Below, piece after piece: positions 44,113-53,199 of a DNA stretch of 64,000 nucleotides (positions are counted from its first letter, which is position 1; each line of letters opens with the position of its first letter). The translations under genes were made by a program, and so were the position numbers. The notes under the pieces are model-generated. The model was not told where the DNA came from and searched no databases. It saw only the letters and a list, made by a program, of their open reading frames with translations. Where the stretch lies: assembly GCA_012972835.1 (NCBI GenBank), contig JABDHK010000045.1:1-64000 (forward strand). Direction: 5' to 3'. The stretch is from Chlorobiaceae bacterium. Its GTDB lineage: Bacteria > Bacteroidota > Chlorobiia > Chlorobiales > Chlorobiaceae.

Positions 44113-44619
44113 CTAATCGTATGCTTCTATACGAACATTTGCAGTTCCATTGCCAAAAAGCCCGATCTCTTTAGCTGCCGCGGGTGAAACGTCGATAATT
44201 CTTCCTCTCATGTGAGGTCCGCGATCATTGATGCGCACCACGACATTTTTTCCGTTTTCAAGATTGATAACCCTTACGCTGGTACCAAAAGGAAGGGTGC
44301 GGTGTGCGGCGGTTAAGTGGCTGAGGTTGAATGACTCGCCACTCGCTGTTTTTTTTCCGTGGAACTCTTTGGCGTAATATGATGCTTTTCCTTCAGCAAC
44401 AAGATATCGTTCTGCGGAGGCTATGGTTTTACTGGTGGTTGACGATACAGGACTGGCACTGCTGTTTTCAGGTAACCACTCCATTTTGGAAATGGCTGGG
44501 TCGGAAGGTTCCGTTGTTTCTGCGGCCTGAAGCGTACCTATGTTGAGTGCAGCACAACTGAAAAATATAAAGAGTGCTGAAAGATAATATTTGGGAGTGA
44601 ATTGTTTGATTTTCATCAT
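44113..44619 (-). CDS. RlpA-like double-psi beta-barrel protein 1
   Basis: 168 aa. Signal peptide ([21 protein letters not shown]), a Ser/Thr-rich linker, and a C-terminal RlpA/DPBB domain: [61 protein letters not shown]. RlpA in Pseudomonas cleaves glycan strands lacking stem peptides; the catalytic Glu/Asp/His pattern is broadly present. No SPOR domain, so it is shorter than RlpA. It is the downstream copy of a tandem pair with the next gene. Confidence 0.85.
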   Translation of the reverse strand: MMKIKQFTPKYYLSALFIFFSCAALNIGTLQAAETTEPSDPAISKMEWLPENSSASPVSSTTSKTIASAERYLVAEGKASYYAKEFHGKKTASGESFNLSHLTAAHRTLPFGTSVRVINLENGKNVVVRINDRGPHMRGRIIDVSPAAAKEIGLFGNGTANVRIEAYD

Positions 44620-44952
44620 AAAGCCATGGGTTTGAGCGTTTTATCAAACGTTGCCATTCCAACCGTTTCCGGTATCTCTTTGTCATGGTATTGCATGGTA
44701 GCGTCATCAACCCATGGGAAAGAACTCCATTTGTGCATGGAGTTGCGGGCGTTCTGCTCTATAGTACGGATTGAAAAAGGACCCATCAATACTGAGTGGG
44801 CAAAAAAAGAGATGCCCTGGTACTTCGATAAACGACAAGACTATAAAATCCTCAACGTATCAATATACAAAAATCTCCTCTCAATACATCATATTTTTGA
44901 GGATTATAGTAGTAAAATCTTTCTGCATGGCTAACATGCAGCAAGAGCCAAA
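44620..44952. other. Spacer between the two RlpA-like genes
   Basis: 333 bp. An open frame of about 110 codons crosses it on the plus strand (44602-44934), but its start sits in the rlpA coding region and it has no recognisable family. It should contain the promoter of the downstream rlpA gene. Confidence 0.35.
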
Positions 44953-45468
44953 TCAGCCAGTAATGGATGCCGAGAAGCCCGATTTGAGTGTCTCAAGTTT
45001 TACGCGCACTGTTCCAGATTTCATGATACCGATCTCTTTAGCTGCATCAGTAGAGAGATCGATGATTCTTCCTTTGACAAACGGCCCGCGATCATTAATG
45101 CGAACAACCACGTCTTTGCCATTGTTCAGATTAGTTACTTTTACCCATGTGCCGAACGGCAACGATGGATGTGCAGCGGTTAATTTATGTGTATTGAAGG
45201 TTTCACCGTTTGCAGTCCTTCGGCCATGAAACTGATCAGCATAATAGGACGCTTTGCCTTCCGCAACAAGAGAATGTGTGTTGTTTTTGTTTGAAGAATC
45301 TGTGGTTGACCTGTCACTTGCTCGCTGTGCGGCTTCAACAGAGTTATTTATTGGGTTAAAGTGTTCACTGATACCTGAAAATTGTATACCATTCAGGCTT
45401 AATAACAAACAAACTGAAATCAGTATTGCAAAAAAAGATAAAGAAAAAGATGGTTTTTCATGCGTCAT
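44953..45468 (-). CDS. RlpA-like double-psi beta-barrel protein 2
   Basis: 171 aa. Hydrophobic N-terminus ([21 protein letters not shown]), Ser/Asn-rich linker, then the DPBB domain [55 protein letters not shown]. Closely related to the copy 330 bp downstream, so a tandem duplication. Acts on the cell wall, probably at division or remodelling sites. Alternative: a barwin-like protein with no enzyme activity. Confidence 0.85.
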   Translation of the reverse strand: MTHEKPSFSLSFFAILISVCLLLSLNGIQFSGISEHFNPINNSVEAAQRASDRSTTDSSNKNNTHSLVAEGKASYYADQFHGRRTANGETFNTHKLTAAHPSLPFGTWVKVTNLNNGKDVVVRINDRGPFVKGRIIDLSTDAAKEIGIMKSGTVRVKLETLKSGFSASITG

Positions 45469-46055
45469 AAGCTCACAGTTTAAAGGTGCTGTTTATTCAC
45501 AGTACTCAAGCAAAAAAGAGATAAAATGAATAAATATTAATATGCCATTCACTCCTCTGCTGTGTGTCAATATAAATAAAATAAATCAAAGCAAGCAACA
45601 TTTACTGAAAACCTCTTTTCTAAAGGGTTTATGGGCAGTTTTAATGCGATATTATCACAATATCCGCTCATATCTCTTGGCGCATCGCTGTTGTATTGGC
45701 TGGCGCGTCGAGCTCTGTTGGTCTGTTTTGTATCCGCTATAATGAATATTATTCATTATTTTTTAACGGCACTTTTTCAGTAATGATTGTAAACGGCTTT
45801 TTAGTCATTTAAAACTGATAAGGTGATTAAAAACGAGGATTTGAAGTGCAGTCCGGAGTCAGGGCAAAGATCAGGATTCAGGTTCGCTTTGTTGGCTTAG
45901 TTATTTGATATCAGTGTTTTCAACTATTGGTTATATTATGTGACTATGTTATAAACGCAGTAGCCCGATCCTTCCGCGGCGGAGTTATAGCTGTTCTCTG
46001 GAGTAACTGTTTTCTGATCTTCACTCATTCACGATTATGATTTTTTTTATCAATC
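45469..46055. other. Noncoding region upstream of kup
   Basis: 587 bp between the divergent rlpA-2 and kup genes. It holds an AT-rich near-palindrome at 45739-45759 (ATAATGAAT/ATTCATTAT) followed by T6, and GGCGGAG near 45979. I checked for a c-di-AMP (ydaO-type) riboswitch, often found before kup genes, and saw no convincing conserved core. Confidence 0.4.
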
Positions 46056-47969
46056 ATGTCAACACTCTCTGAACATCCAGATACGGCTTTACATTCAGGA
46101 CAACCTGGTCTCAAACGGCTTGCCGGGCTCTCTCTTGCTGCCCTTGGGGTGGTATTCGGTGATATTGGTACCAGTCCTCTTTATGCTCTTCGGGAGTGTT
46201 TTCATGGCGAGTATGGTATTCCTGTTACACATGCGAATGTTCTTGGTGTTTTGTCCCTGCTTGTCTGGGCTCTCATTCTGATTGTCAGCCTTAAATACCT
46301 TACCTTTATTATGAAAGCAGATAATGATGGAGAGGGAGGAATTCTGGCCCTTACAGCATTGATTATCACACAGAGCAAGAAAAATGGTTATGAGCGCTGG
46401 TTTCTGGTAGCAATCGGGTTGTTCGGAGCTGCATTGCTTTACGGTGATGGGATGATTACTCCAGCCATATCAGTTCTTAGTGCGGTAGAAGGGGTACAGA
46501 TTATTGCACCGGCATTCAAGGATCTTGTCATACCAGTCACCATTGTTGTGCTTGCCGCTCTTTTTCTCTTTCAGCATCATGGTACTGCGAAGGTTGGTGC
46601 ACTGTTCGGTCCGATTATTTTTGTATGGTTTGCTGTTATCGGCATACTCGGTTTAGCTGAAATTCACCGCTATCCAGAGGTACTGCAGGCGATACTGCCC
46701 TGGTACGGCATCTCTTTTTTACTCACCAATCATTTACAGGGTTTTATGGTTCTCGGCGCGGTTTTTCTTTCTGTTACCGGAGCCGAAGCACTCTATGCCG
46801 ATATGGGTCATTTTGGTAAACAACCTATACGATTGACATGGGTGCTTCTGGTGCTTCCTGCATTGTTGTTAAACTATTTTGGGCAGGGGGCTTTGTTACT
46901 GAACTATCCTCATGAGTCTCATAATCCATTTTATGGTCTTGTTCCTTCATGGGCAATGATTCCGATGGTGTTGCTTGCTACTTCTGCAACTATTATTGCC
47001 TCTCAGGCGCTGATCACTGGTGTTTATTCGTTGACTCAACAGGCAATCCAGCTTGGGTATTTTCCCCGTCTGACGGTAACGCATACTTCGGCCAAACATA
47101 TTGGGCAGATTTATGTACCCGCGGCAAACTGGTCGTTAATGATTGCAACCATTGGCCTGGTTGCTGGCTTTGGTTCTTCCAGTCGACTTGCTGCGGCTTA
47201 TGGAGTTGCCGTTACAGCAACCATGCTTATCTCTACCGTTCTTTTCTATTATGTTGCCCGTGATCTTTGGAAGTGGAACAGGAGTGTGCTCGATCTCATG
47301 ATCACTTTTTTTGCGATTATTGACCTCTCTTTTTTTGGAGCAAGCATGAGCAAGCTGCTGAATGGCGCATGGTTTCCGCTGGTCATTGGTTTGGCAGTTT
47401 TTACTCTTATGATTACCTGGAAACAGGGCCGCATTCTTCTACTCCAGCAACTTAAGGAGCGTACATTGACTGTCGAAGAGTTTCTGCAGAGTCTCTTATT
47501 GCAAGGACCTCAAAGAGTGAACGGTCAGGCGATCTATTTGACAGCAAATCCTGATGTGGTTCCAATGGCTATGCTGCATAATCTTCGTCACAATAAGGTT
47601 TTGCATTCGGAAGTGGCACTGTTTCATTTCAGCATAGAGCGGGTGCCGAGGGTTCGGGGTAGTCGTAAGGTTGAGGTAACAAAGCTGAGTGATGGTTTTT
47701 TTAAAGTTGTAGCGCGATACGGATTTCTGGAATATCCGAATATTCGTCAGGTTATTGCCCTGGCAAATCATCAGGGACTGAACTTCAGACCGGAAGCCAT
47801 AAGCTTTTTTCTGAGTCGCGAAAAAATTGTCACTGGGATAAAATCGAAAATGGTTATGTGGCAAAAAAAACTCTTTGCCATAATGGCTCGTAATGCACTC
47901 AGTGCAACCGCCTATTATAATCTTCCTGCAGGCCAGGTCATTGAGATAGGTCTTTTGGTTCAGATCTGA
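46056..47969 (+). CDS. kup: Low-affinity potassium transporter Kup
   Basis: 637 aa with about twelve transmembrane helices and KUP signatures: LGVVFGDIGTSPLYALRECF (N-terminus), IMKADNDGEGGILALTALI, LYGDGMITPAISVLSAVEG and FLSVTGAEALYADMGHFG. The C-terminal cytoplasmic domain begins about residue 460. Couples K+ uptake to protons. Stands alone on the plus strand. Confidence 0.95.
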   Translation: MSTLSEHPDTALHSGQPGLKRLAGLSLAALGVVFGDIGTSPLYALRECFHGEYGIPVTHANVLGVLSLLVWALILIVSLKYLTFIMKADNDGEGGILALTALIITQSKKNGYERWFLVAIGLFGAALLYGDGMITPAISVLSAVEGVQIIAPAFKDLVIPVTIVVLAALFLFQHHGTAKVGALFGPIIFVWFAVIGILGLAEIHRYPEVLQAILPWYGISFLLTNHLQGFMVLGAVFLSVTGAEALYADMGHFGKQPIRLTWVLLVLPALLLNYFGQGALLLNYPHESHNPFYGLVPSWAMIPMVLLATSATIIASQALITGVYSLTQQAIQLGYFPRLTVTHTSAKHIGQIYVPAANWSLMIATIGLVAGFGSSSRLAAAYGVAVTATMLISTVLFYYVARDLWKWNRSVLDLMITFFAIIDLSFFGASMSKLLNGAWFPLVIGLAVFTLMITWKQGRILLLQQLKERTLTVEEFLQSLLLQGPQRVNGQAIYLTANPDVVPMAMLHNLRHNKVLHSEVALFHFSIERVPRVRGSRKVEVTKLSDGFFKVVARYGFLEYPNIRQVIALANHQGLNFRPEAISFFLSREKIVTGIKSKMVMWQKKLFAIMARNALSATAYYNLPAGQVIEIGLLVQI

Positions 47970-48087
47970 ATCATCTCATGGCAAGCGTATTTAGCTGAAG
48001 TGCAGCTTTAAATCTGCGTAGCAAAGTAGCTCATTAAGCTTTATATTAAAAAAGTATGTGTTATACGATCAAGTCTCCTTGAATACT

Positions 48088-48768
48088 ATGTTAATGATGA
48101 AAGAATCACACTCTTCTATTCCGTCAAACAGCGGATTCAGTCAACGCCTCAGGGAATACATTCTGAAAAAGCATGGTTCAATCAACTCGTTTTGCAGAAC
48201 AACCGGGATAAAATATCCCGCACAGATGACTCCGTATCTTAAAGGAAAATGTTTGCCTGGCAAAAAAATGCTGGACCGGCTTGAAAAAGATGGAGCTGAT
48301 ATCCAATGGCTGCAGAGTGGTTATTCAAAAGCTGATGCCTTTGCTCCACTCAGCAATGCCTTGGCGATGTCACGGTATCGAGTTGAAATAGATAATCTTT
48401 TCCGGCACGTTCGTCTGGATTCTGGCAGTAATTTTGGTATGTACAAGCCTGATATTGATGCTTATGCCGTCTTTGATCATGCTGAACATCTTGTTGATAT
48501 GACAGGCTCGATTGAAACCTTTTTAGGGTATGAAAAAAATGCCTTGTCAGGAGTTGCATTGGCAACGCTGATTCATCCTGAAGATTATGTTGCTGTGCAT
48601 AGTGCACTTCAAATGCCCCGATCAGGAGATGAAATTGTTTCTTTTCATTCACGATTTCTTTCGGGTGAAGGGGTCTACTCTAATGTAGAGTGGTGTGTCT
48701 CAATAAACAGTAAACCGATGTCAGAACTGAGTGAATATGCCGTTATTTTGAGGCGATTGGGCAATTAG
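48088..48768 (+). CDS. HTH-like plus PAS-domain protein
   Basis: About 226 aa from ATG 48088; a GTG 10 codons upstream also opens the frame. The N-terminal half (RLREYILKKHGSINSFCRTTGI...MTPYLKGKCLPGKKMLDRLE) looks like a helix-turn-helix of the XRE type. The C-terminal half (DHLVDMTGSIETFLGYEKN...LIHPEDYVAVHSAL) resembles a PAS_3-type fold. Probably a sensor-regulator, ligand unknown. No kinase or transmembrane segment. Confidence 0.6.
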   Translation: MLMMKESHSSIPSNSGFSQRLREYILKKHGSINSFCRTTGIKYPAQMTPYLKGKCLPGKKMLDRLEKDGADIQWLQSGYSKADAFAPLSNALAMSRYRVEIDNLFRHVRLDSGSNFGMYKPDIDAYAVFDHAEHLVDMTGSIETFLGYEKNALSGVALATLIHPEDYVAVHSALQMPRSGDEIVSFHSRFLSGEGVYSNVEWCVSINSKPMSELSEYAVILRRLGN

Positions 48769-48857
48769 CATTTTTTTCATGTTCAAGGCTTATCCGGCGA
48801 TCAGCTTTCTTGATGACTCTATAATTTCACTTAAGGAACAAAAAGTGAGGAGTATGT

Positions 48858-50033
48858 ATGCGGCTTATTCTCATGACAGGGAAAGGGGGTGTCGGGAAGA
48901 CTTCGATGGCTGCCGCCACCGGGTTGCGCTGTGCTGAACTTGGTTATAAAACGCTTGTTCTGAGTACCGACCCCGCTCATTCACTTGCCGACAGTTTCGA
49001 TATTGAGCTTGGTCACCAGCCAAAAAAAATTTGTGACAATCTTTGGGGGGCCGAGCTTGACGTGCTTCAGGAGCTTGAAGAGAACTGGGGAATGGTCAAG
49101 CGCTACATTACCGAAGTGTTAAAGGCAAGAGGGGTTGATGGTGTACAGGCTGAGGAGCTTGCCATATTGCCCGGTATGGATGAGATATTTGGACTTGTCA
49201 GGGTGTTCCGCCATCATAAGGAGGGGCATTATGATGTTCTGATTATTGATTCTGCTCCTACGGGTACTGCGTTAAGGTTGCTGAGCATTCCTGAGGTGGC
49301 TGGGTGGTACATGCGGAGGTTGTACAAGCCGCTGGAAAATGTTGCCATATATCTCAGGCCGCTTGTGGAACCTATTTTCCGCCCTCTTGCAGGGTTTTCG
49401 CTTCCGGACAGGGAGATGATGGATGTGCCTTACGAATTTTATGAAAATATAAATGAGCTTGGCAAGATTCTGATCGACCATACCGTTACCTCGGTACGGC
49501 TGGTAACCAATCCTGAAAAAATGGTGATCAAGGAGTCAATGCGTGCTTATGCCTATCTTGGACTTTATAATATCTCTGTTGATCTGGTGATATCAAACAG
49601 GATTATTCCTGAAGAGGTGCATGATCCCTATTTCCGATATTGGAAAGAGAACCAGAAAATATACCGACAGGAAATTGTTGATAATTTTAGACCTCTTCCA
49701 GTGAAGGAGGTTCCTCTCTATACCCGTGAAATATGTGGTATGGAAGCACTTGAAAAGCTCAAGGAACTGCTCTATGGAGATGAAGATCCCGCGCAGGTTT
49801 ATTTCAATCAAACTACCTTCAAGATTCGACCGGCTGCTGGAGGGTTTGATCTTGAGCTCTATCTTCCGGGAATTCCCAAAGAACAGATAGGCCTCAGCAA
49901 AAGTGGTGATGAGCTGACCATCACTATTGGTAATCACAGGCGCAACATGGTTCTTCCTCAAGTTCTTGCAACATTGAGAACAAACGGCGCAGAGATGGAT
50001 CATGATCTCCTTATTATCCGCTTTGTAGAATAA
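48858..50033 (+). CDS. ArsA/GET3-type ATPase with C-terminal HSP20-like domain
   Basis: 391 aa with the deviant Walker [14 protein letters not shown] at residue 8, [12 protein letters not shown] switch, and the Walker B-type [13 protein letters not shown] single ATPase half, as in GET3. The last ~75 residues ([22 protein letters not shown]) form the ArsA_HSP20-like beta sandwich. No arsB or arsR nearby, so arsenite export is doubtful; a chaperone or targeting ATPase is more likely. Preceded by a GAGGAG ribosome binding site. Confidence 0.88.
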   Translation: MRLILMTGKGGVGKTSMAAATGLRCAELGYKTLVLSTDPAHSLADSFDIELGHQPKKICDNLWGAELDVLQELEENWGMVKRYITEVLKARGVDGVQAEELAILPGMDEIFGLVRVFRHHKEGHYDVLIIDSAPTGTALRLLSIPEVAGWYMRRLYKPLENVAIYLRPLVEPIFRPLAGFSLPDREMMDVPYEFYENINELGKILIDHTVTSVRLVTNPEKMVIKESMRAYAYLGLYNISVDLVISNRIIPEEVHDPYFRYWKENQKIYRQEIVDNFRPLPVKEVPLYTREICGMEALEKLKELLYGDEDPAQVYFNQTTFKIRPAAGGFDLELYLPGIPKEQIGLSKSGDELTITIGNHRRNMVLPQVLATLRTNGAEMDHDLLIIRFVE

Positions 50034-50067
50034 TTTTCGGGTGTGGATCAACAGGTTATGGAACGGT

Positions 50068-50101
50068 AAAAAAAATACCTTTTTTATATGGTATTTTTTT
50101 T
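50068..50101 (+). terminator. Intrinsic terminator after the ArsA-type gene
   Basis: AAAAAATACC, a ten-base loop, and GGTATTTTTTTT with a T-run. Starts about 35 bp after the stop codon. The A-rich left arm may also terminate leftward transcripts. Confidence 0.85.
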
Positions 50102-50164
50102 ATACATAGCAAGATTATATCAATAATACTAAAGTTCGGCTATTCTGCCGGAAAGGAGGTCGAG

Positions 50165-50458
50165 ATGATACAATTCAGGGTCGGTGACAAAATTGTTTAC
50201 CATAAGCCTAAAAGCTCTTATTGCCCAGGTCCAAGGGCCAAGCAGGTTTTTCCTCTCGAACATGGTGAGGAATATCATTATGTGGTAGACAAGTTTTGGA
50301 AAATCGTCCAGGTCAATAATGATCGGACACTCGATGTGATTACCAGGAAAGGAAAAAGACACAGGCTTGAAGCCAGTGATCCCAATATTACCAAAGCTCG
50401 CCTGCTTCAATATATTCTCTATCGAAAACGCTTTCTCGAATTGAACGAGGTGTTGTGA
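50165..50458 (+). CDS. Small basic protein of unknown function
   Basis: 97 aa, soluble, with an SH3-like beginning (FRVGDKIVYHKPKSSYCPGPRAKQV) and a basic C-terminal helix (KARLLQYILYRKRFLEL). A strong GGAGG ribosome binding site sits 5-9 bp upstream. No family recognised with confidence. The GDKIVYHKPK segment is reminiscent of CarD/KOW-like modules, but similarity is too weak to claim. Located between a terminator and the convergent pentapeptide gene. Confidence 0.65.
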   Translation: MIQFRVGDKIVYHKPKSSYCPGPRAKQVFPLEHGEEYHYVVDKFWKIVQVNNDRTLDVITRKGKRHRLEASDPNITKARLLQYILYRKRFLELNEVL

Positions 50459-50493
50459 TTTTGTGCTTGCCTTTACAAGGGCAGATGGGGTTA

Positions 50494-51840
50494 TTATTTT
50501 GGTATGGTTACAAATCTTGCCTCTCTCAGGATTGCCCAATCAGAGGTTGCCTGTTTTCCTGACGGGAGAATAGTAAGAGGTGACAGAGTTGCATTATTGA
50601 AATTTGCATCCGTAATGTTTGCTCCTTTCAGGTTTGCCGCTTCAAGATTTGCCGCTTCAAGATTTGCATCAAAAAGCGATGCTCCCTCAAGATTTGCCCC
50701 GCACAGGTTTGCGCCAGCGAGCATGGCGCCGTAAAGAACGGCTTGTGATAGATTTGTCTTGCTGAGATTGGCCCCTTTAAGAAAGGCTCTATCAAGGTTT
50801 GCGCCCTCAAGATTTGCACCTTGCAGTTGGGCGGATTTCATGTCGGCTTTATGGAAATTGGCATGACCAAGATCCGCACCTGCCATGTTTGCATTATTGA
50901 GATCAGCTCCTTCAAAACTGGCGCCTGCAAGAGTAGAGTTTTGGAGATTGACTCCTGTCAGACGGGAATTTTCCAATTTAACTTCTCTGAGTGTTATGCT
51001 TGTTTCTGGGTTCTTGCTTCTCATCTGATTCCATGATTCAACATCTTCGGCAATCATTACCTCCTGTTTTCTGCTCTTGTTTGCAGTTTTTTCAGCAGTG
51101 GGTATCACTGCAGTGTCCTTAGTGTCTTCAGACTCTGCAAGCTCAACAGGAGGTTTGATGTCATAGCTTATCCGTGTTGCTTCAGCTTCCTGGACAAATT
51201 TTGCATTGTGCAGTGTGCTCCACTGTAACGTCGCTTTATCTCCTGACGGGAGGATGGTATTGTTTGAGAGCGTTGACCCGGAAAGATTGGCCTGATCGAG
51301 GAACATTGCTCCTTTGAGGTTGCTTCCCTTCAGGTTTGCATTTTCAAGATTTGCTTCAAAAAGAGTGGTATTGGCCATGTTCGCATTGCTGAAGTCTACG
51401 TTTTCCAGCATGCTCCATCTCAGGTTTGCACTCTGAAGGTTTGCTTCAACGAACTTTGCGCCTTTCATAAACGACCTTTTCAGATTTGCCTTGACCAGGT
51501 AGGCGCCCGATAGGTCACTACCCTTGAGATTTGCTTTTTCTATAAATGCCATCATGAGGTTTGATGCCTTCAGATCGGCCATATTGAGATTTGCTCCACT
51601 CAGTTCTGCCCTGACAAGAACAGCTCTACTGAGGTTTGCTCCGGCCAGGTTCGCACCTTCAAGTTTTGCCTTGTAGAGATCAATACTTTCGCCGGGTTTT
51701 GCAAGACGCATGGTATTCCACTCTGAAACGCTTCTTTTAAGTATACCGATGGTTTCATGATCAAATGCAGATGCCGCTTGAGATAGCAAAAGCGTTATAC
51801 CGGAAAAGATAACTGCCATAATATTACGATGATGTTTCAT
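50494..51840 (-). CDS. Exported pentapeptide-repeat protein with two homologous halves
   Basis: 448 aa. Signal peptide (IMAVIFSGITLLLSQAASA). Both halves share the same plan: a W-N-x-M-R...KLE start, pentapeptide A(N/D)LxX repeats forming a right-handed quadrilateral helix, and an LPSG..AT..W..L..A.F ending (first half to about 210, second from about 265). A Lys/Glu linker separates them. Internal duplication is evident. Exported pentapeptide proteins have no common function; a structural or inhibitory role in the envelope is possible. Converges on the small basic gene. Confidence 0.9.
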   Translation of the reverse strand: MKHHRNIMAVIFSGITLLLSQAASAFDHETIGILKRSVSEWNTMRLAKPGESIDLYKAKLEGANLAGANLSRAVLVRAELSGANLNMADLKASNLMMAFIEKANLKGSDLSGAYLVKANLKRSFMKGAKFVEANLQSANLRWSMLENVDFSNANMANTTLFEANLENANLKGSNLKGAMFLDQANLSGSTLSNNTILPSGDKATLQWSTLHNAKFVQEAEATRISYDIKPPVELAESEDTKDTAVIPTAEKTANKSRKQEVMIAEDVESWNQMRSKNPETSITLREVKLENSRLTGVNLQNSTLAGASFEGADLNNANMAGADLGHANFHKADMKSAQLQGANLEGANLDRAFLKGANLSKTNLSQAVLYGAMLAGANLCGANLEGASLFDANLEAANLEAANLKGANITDANFNNATLSPLTILPSGKQATSDWAILREARFVTIPK

Positions 51841-52031
51841 AGGTGGTGTTTTGATAATTGCTGTATTAAAAAGCCTTTCAAGAGTTCTCTTCAGAGTGTA
51901 GGTCGCTGTTATTTTTTAAAAGTAATGAAATTAGTACGGTGTACCGGAAACTTAAATGCAGCGGCAAGAGGTTTATCTATTAATACTTTATTTAATAATA
52001 AGTTATTTATAATCTATTAATTGACTTTGTC

Positions 52032-52730
52032 ATGCCTGAAAATACAGTTTATAAAGGTAAAGTTCTTGTCGCAGGCGCCACGGGTAGAACCGGGCAATGG
52101 GTGGTAAAACGGCTTCAGCATTACGGGATCCCGGTAAGGGTTTTTTCAAGGGAGCGGGAGAAGGCGTTGCGTCTGTTTGGTGAGAGTGTTGAAATTTTTA
52201 CCGGTAAAATTCAGAGTAGTGTCGATATTGCTCATGCGGTCAAGGGTTGTGAAGCTGTGATTTCTGCACTTGGTTCGAGTTCGGTTACTGGAGAATCGTC
52301 GCCAGGTGATGTCGACAGGGATGGGGTGATCAGACTTGCCGATGAAGCTGCCAGGGTTGGTGTAAAAAAGTTTGGACTTGTAAGCTCTATGGCCGTTACC
52401 CGATGGTATCACCCGCTTAATCTGTTTGCCGGAGTATTGCTGAAAAAATGGGAAGCCGAAGAGCATGTGAGGAAGGTATTCTCAACTGGCGGACGTTCAT
52501 ACACCATTGTGCGGCCCGGGGGGTTGCAGGATGGAGAACCTTTGCATCATAAGCTCCATGTTGATGTCGGTGACAGGTTATGGAGTGGGTGGATTAACCG
52601 TTCTGATGTTGCTGAGCTTCTTGTTGAGGCATTGTGGCTCGAAAAGGCAAAAAATAAAACCTTTGAAGTGATCAATGAGTCTGAAGAGTTGCAGGCAAGT
52701 CTTGAGCACTGTTATGATACCATCTCCTGA
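52032..52730 (+). CDS. Atypical SDR / NAD(P)-binding protein (NmrA-like)
   Basis: 232 aa with the glycine motif VAGATGRTGQWVVKRL at the N-terminus and VKKFGLVSSMAVTRWYHP in the middle. The DGVIRLADEAARVGV segment and lack of the classic YxxxK suggest an atypical SDR that senses or loosely binds NAD(P)H. Related proteins in phototrophs act in pigment or quinone metabolism, but I cannot assign one here. Stands beside the response regulator on the other strand. Confidence 0.8.
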   Translation: MPENTVYKGKVLVAGATGRTGQWVVKRLQHYGIPVRVFSREREKALRLFGESVEIFTGKIQSSVDIAHAVKGCEAVISALGSSSVTGESSPGDVDRDGVIRLADEAARVGVKKFGLVSSMAVTRWYHPLNLFAGVLLKKWEAEEHVRKVFSTGGRSYTIVRPGGLQDGEPLHHKLHVDVGDRLWSGWINRSDVAELLVEALWLEKAKNKTFEVINESEELQASLEHCYDTIS

Positions 52731-52739
52731 ATACCGGAG

Positions 52740-53099
52740 TCAAAGATTGTCAAGGGTACGAATCAGCTCCTGTCCGCTGAAAGGCTTTTTAAGTGTTGTG
52801 TGTGCGCCAAGGGCATCGGCCAGAACGAGATAGTTTTCTGCACCGACTTGTCCACCGCCGGAAATGGCGATTATTTTTATCGCTGGATATTGTTTTTTAA
52901 CGTCGATAATTGTTTCAATACCCTCTTTTTCCGGCATGACCAAGTCGGTAATCATAACAGAAATGTCCTTTTGTTCTTGCAGAAGAAGAAGGCCATTTTT
53001 GCCGTTGTCAGCATCGAATACGGTATGGTTTTCTCTCTTCAGTATGGTAGTGATAAATTTTCTTACAGCCGCGTCATCGTCTATAACAAGAATTTTCAT
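52740..53099 (-). CDS. Single-domain response regulator (CheY-like)
   Basis: 119 aa covering only a receiver domain: VIDDDAAVRKF (acid pair), MITDLVMPEKEG (phosphoacceptor Asp), IAISGGG and the conserved Lys in TTLKKPFSGQELI. No output domain or nearby kinase. Probably a phosphorelay or chemotaxis-like intermediate. Confidence 0.93.
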   Translation of the reverse strand: MKILVIDDDAAVRKFITTILKRENHTVFDADNGKNGLLLLQEQKDISVMITDLVMPEKEGIETIIDVKKQYPAIKIIAISGGGQVGAENYLVLADALGAHTTLKKPFSGQELIRTLDNL

Positions 53100-53199
53100 G
53101 ATAAAAAGGTTACATGAATTGTTGCTTTTTGCTCGTTCATTAATTTGATAGCCCTGAGCCGATATTTATAAGGAAGATACATGTTTTCGCCATAAATAA

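Noticed and set aside
44602-44934. 110-codon plus-strand frame across the rlpA spacer
   Set aside because: Starts within rlpA-1 on the opposite strand and shows no family; more likely chance or a relic.
45469-46055. Possible c-di-AMP (ydaO) riboswitch before kup
   Set aside because: No convincing core motif was visible by eye; a covariance-model search would be needed.
48858-50033. Arsenic resistance operon
   Set aside because: No arsB, arsC or arsR nearby; only the ATPase resembles ArsA.
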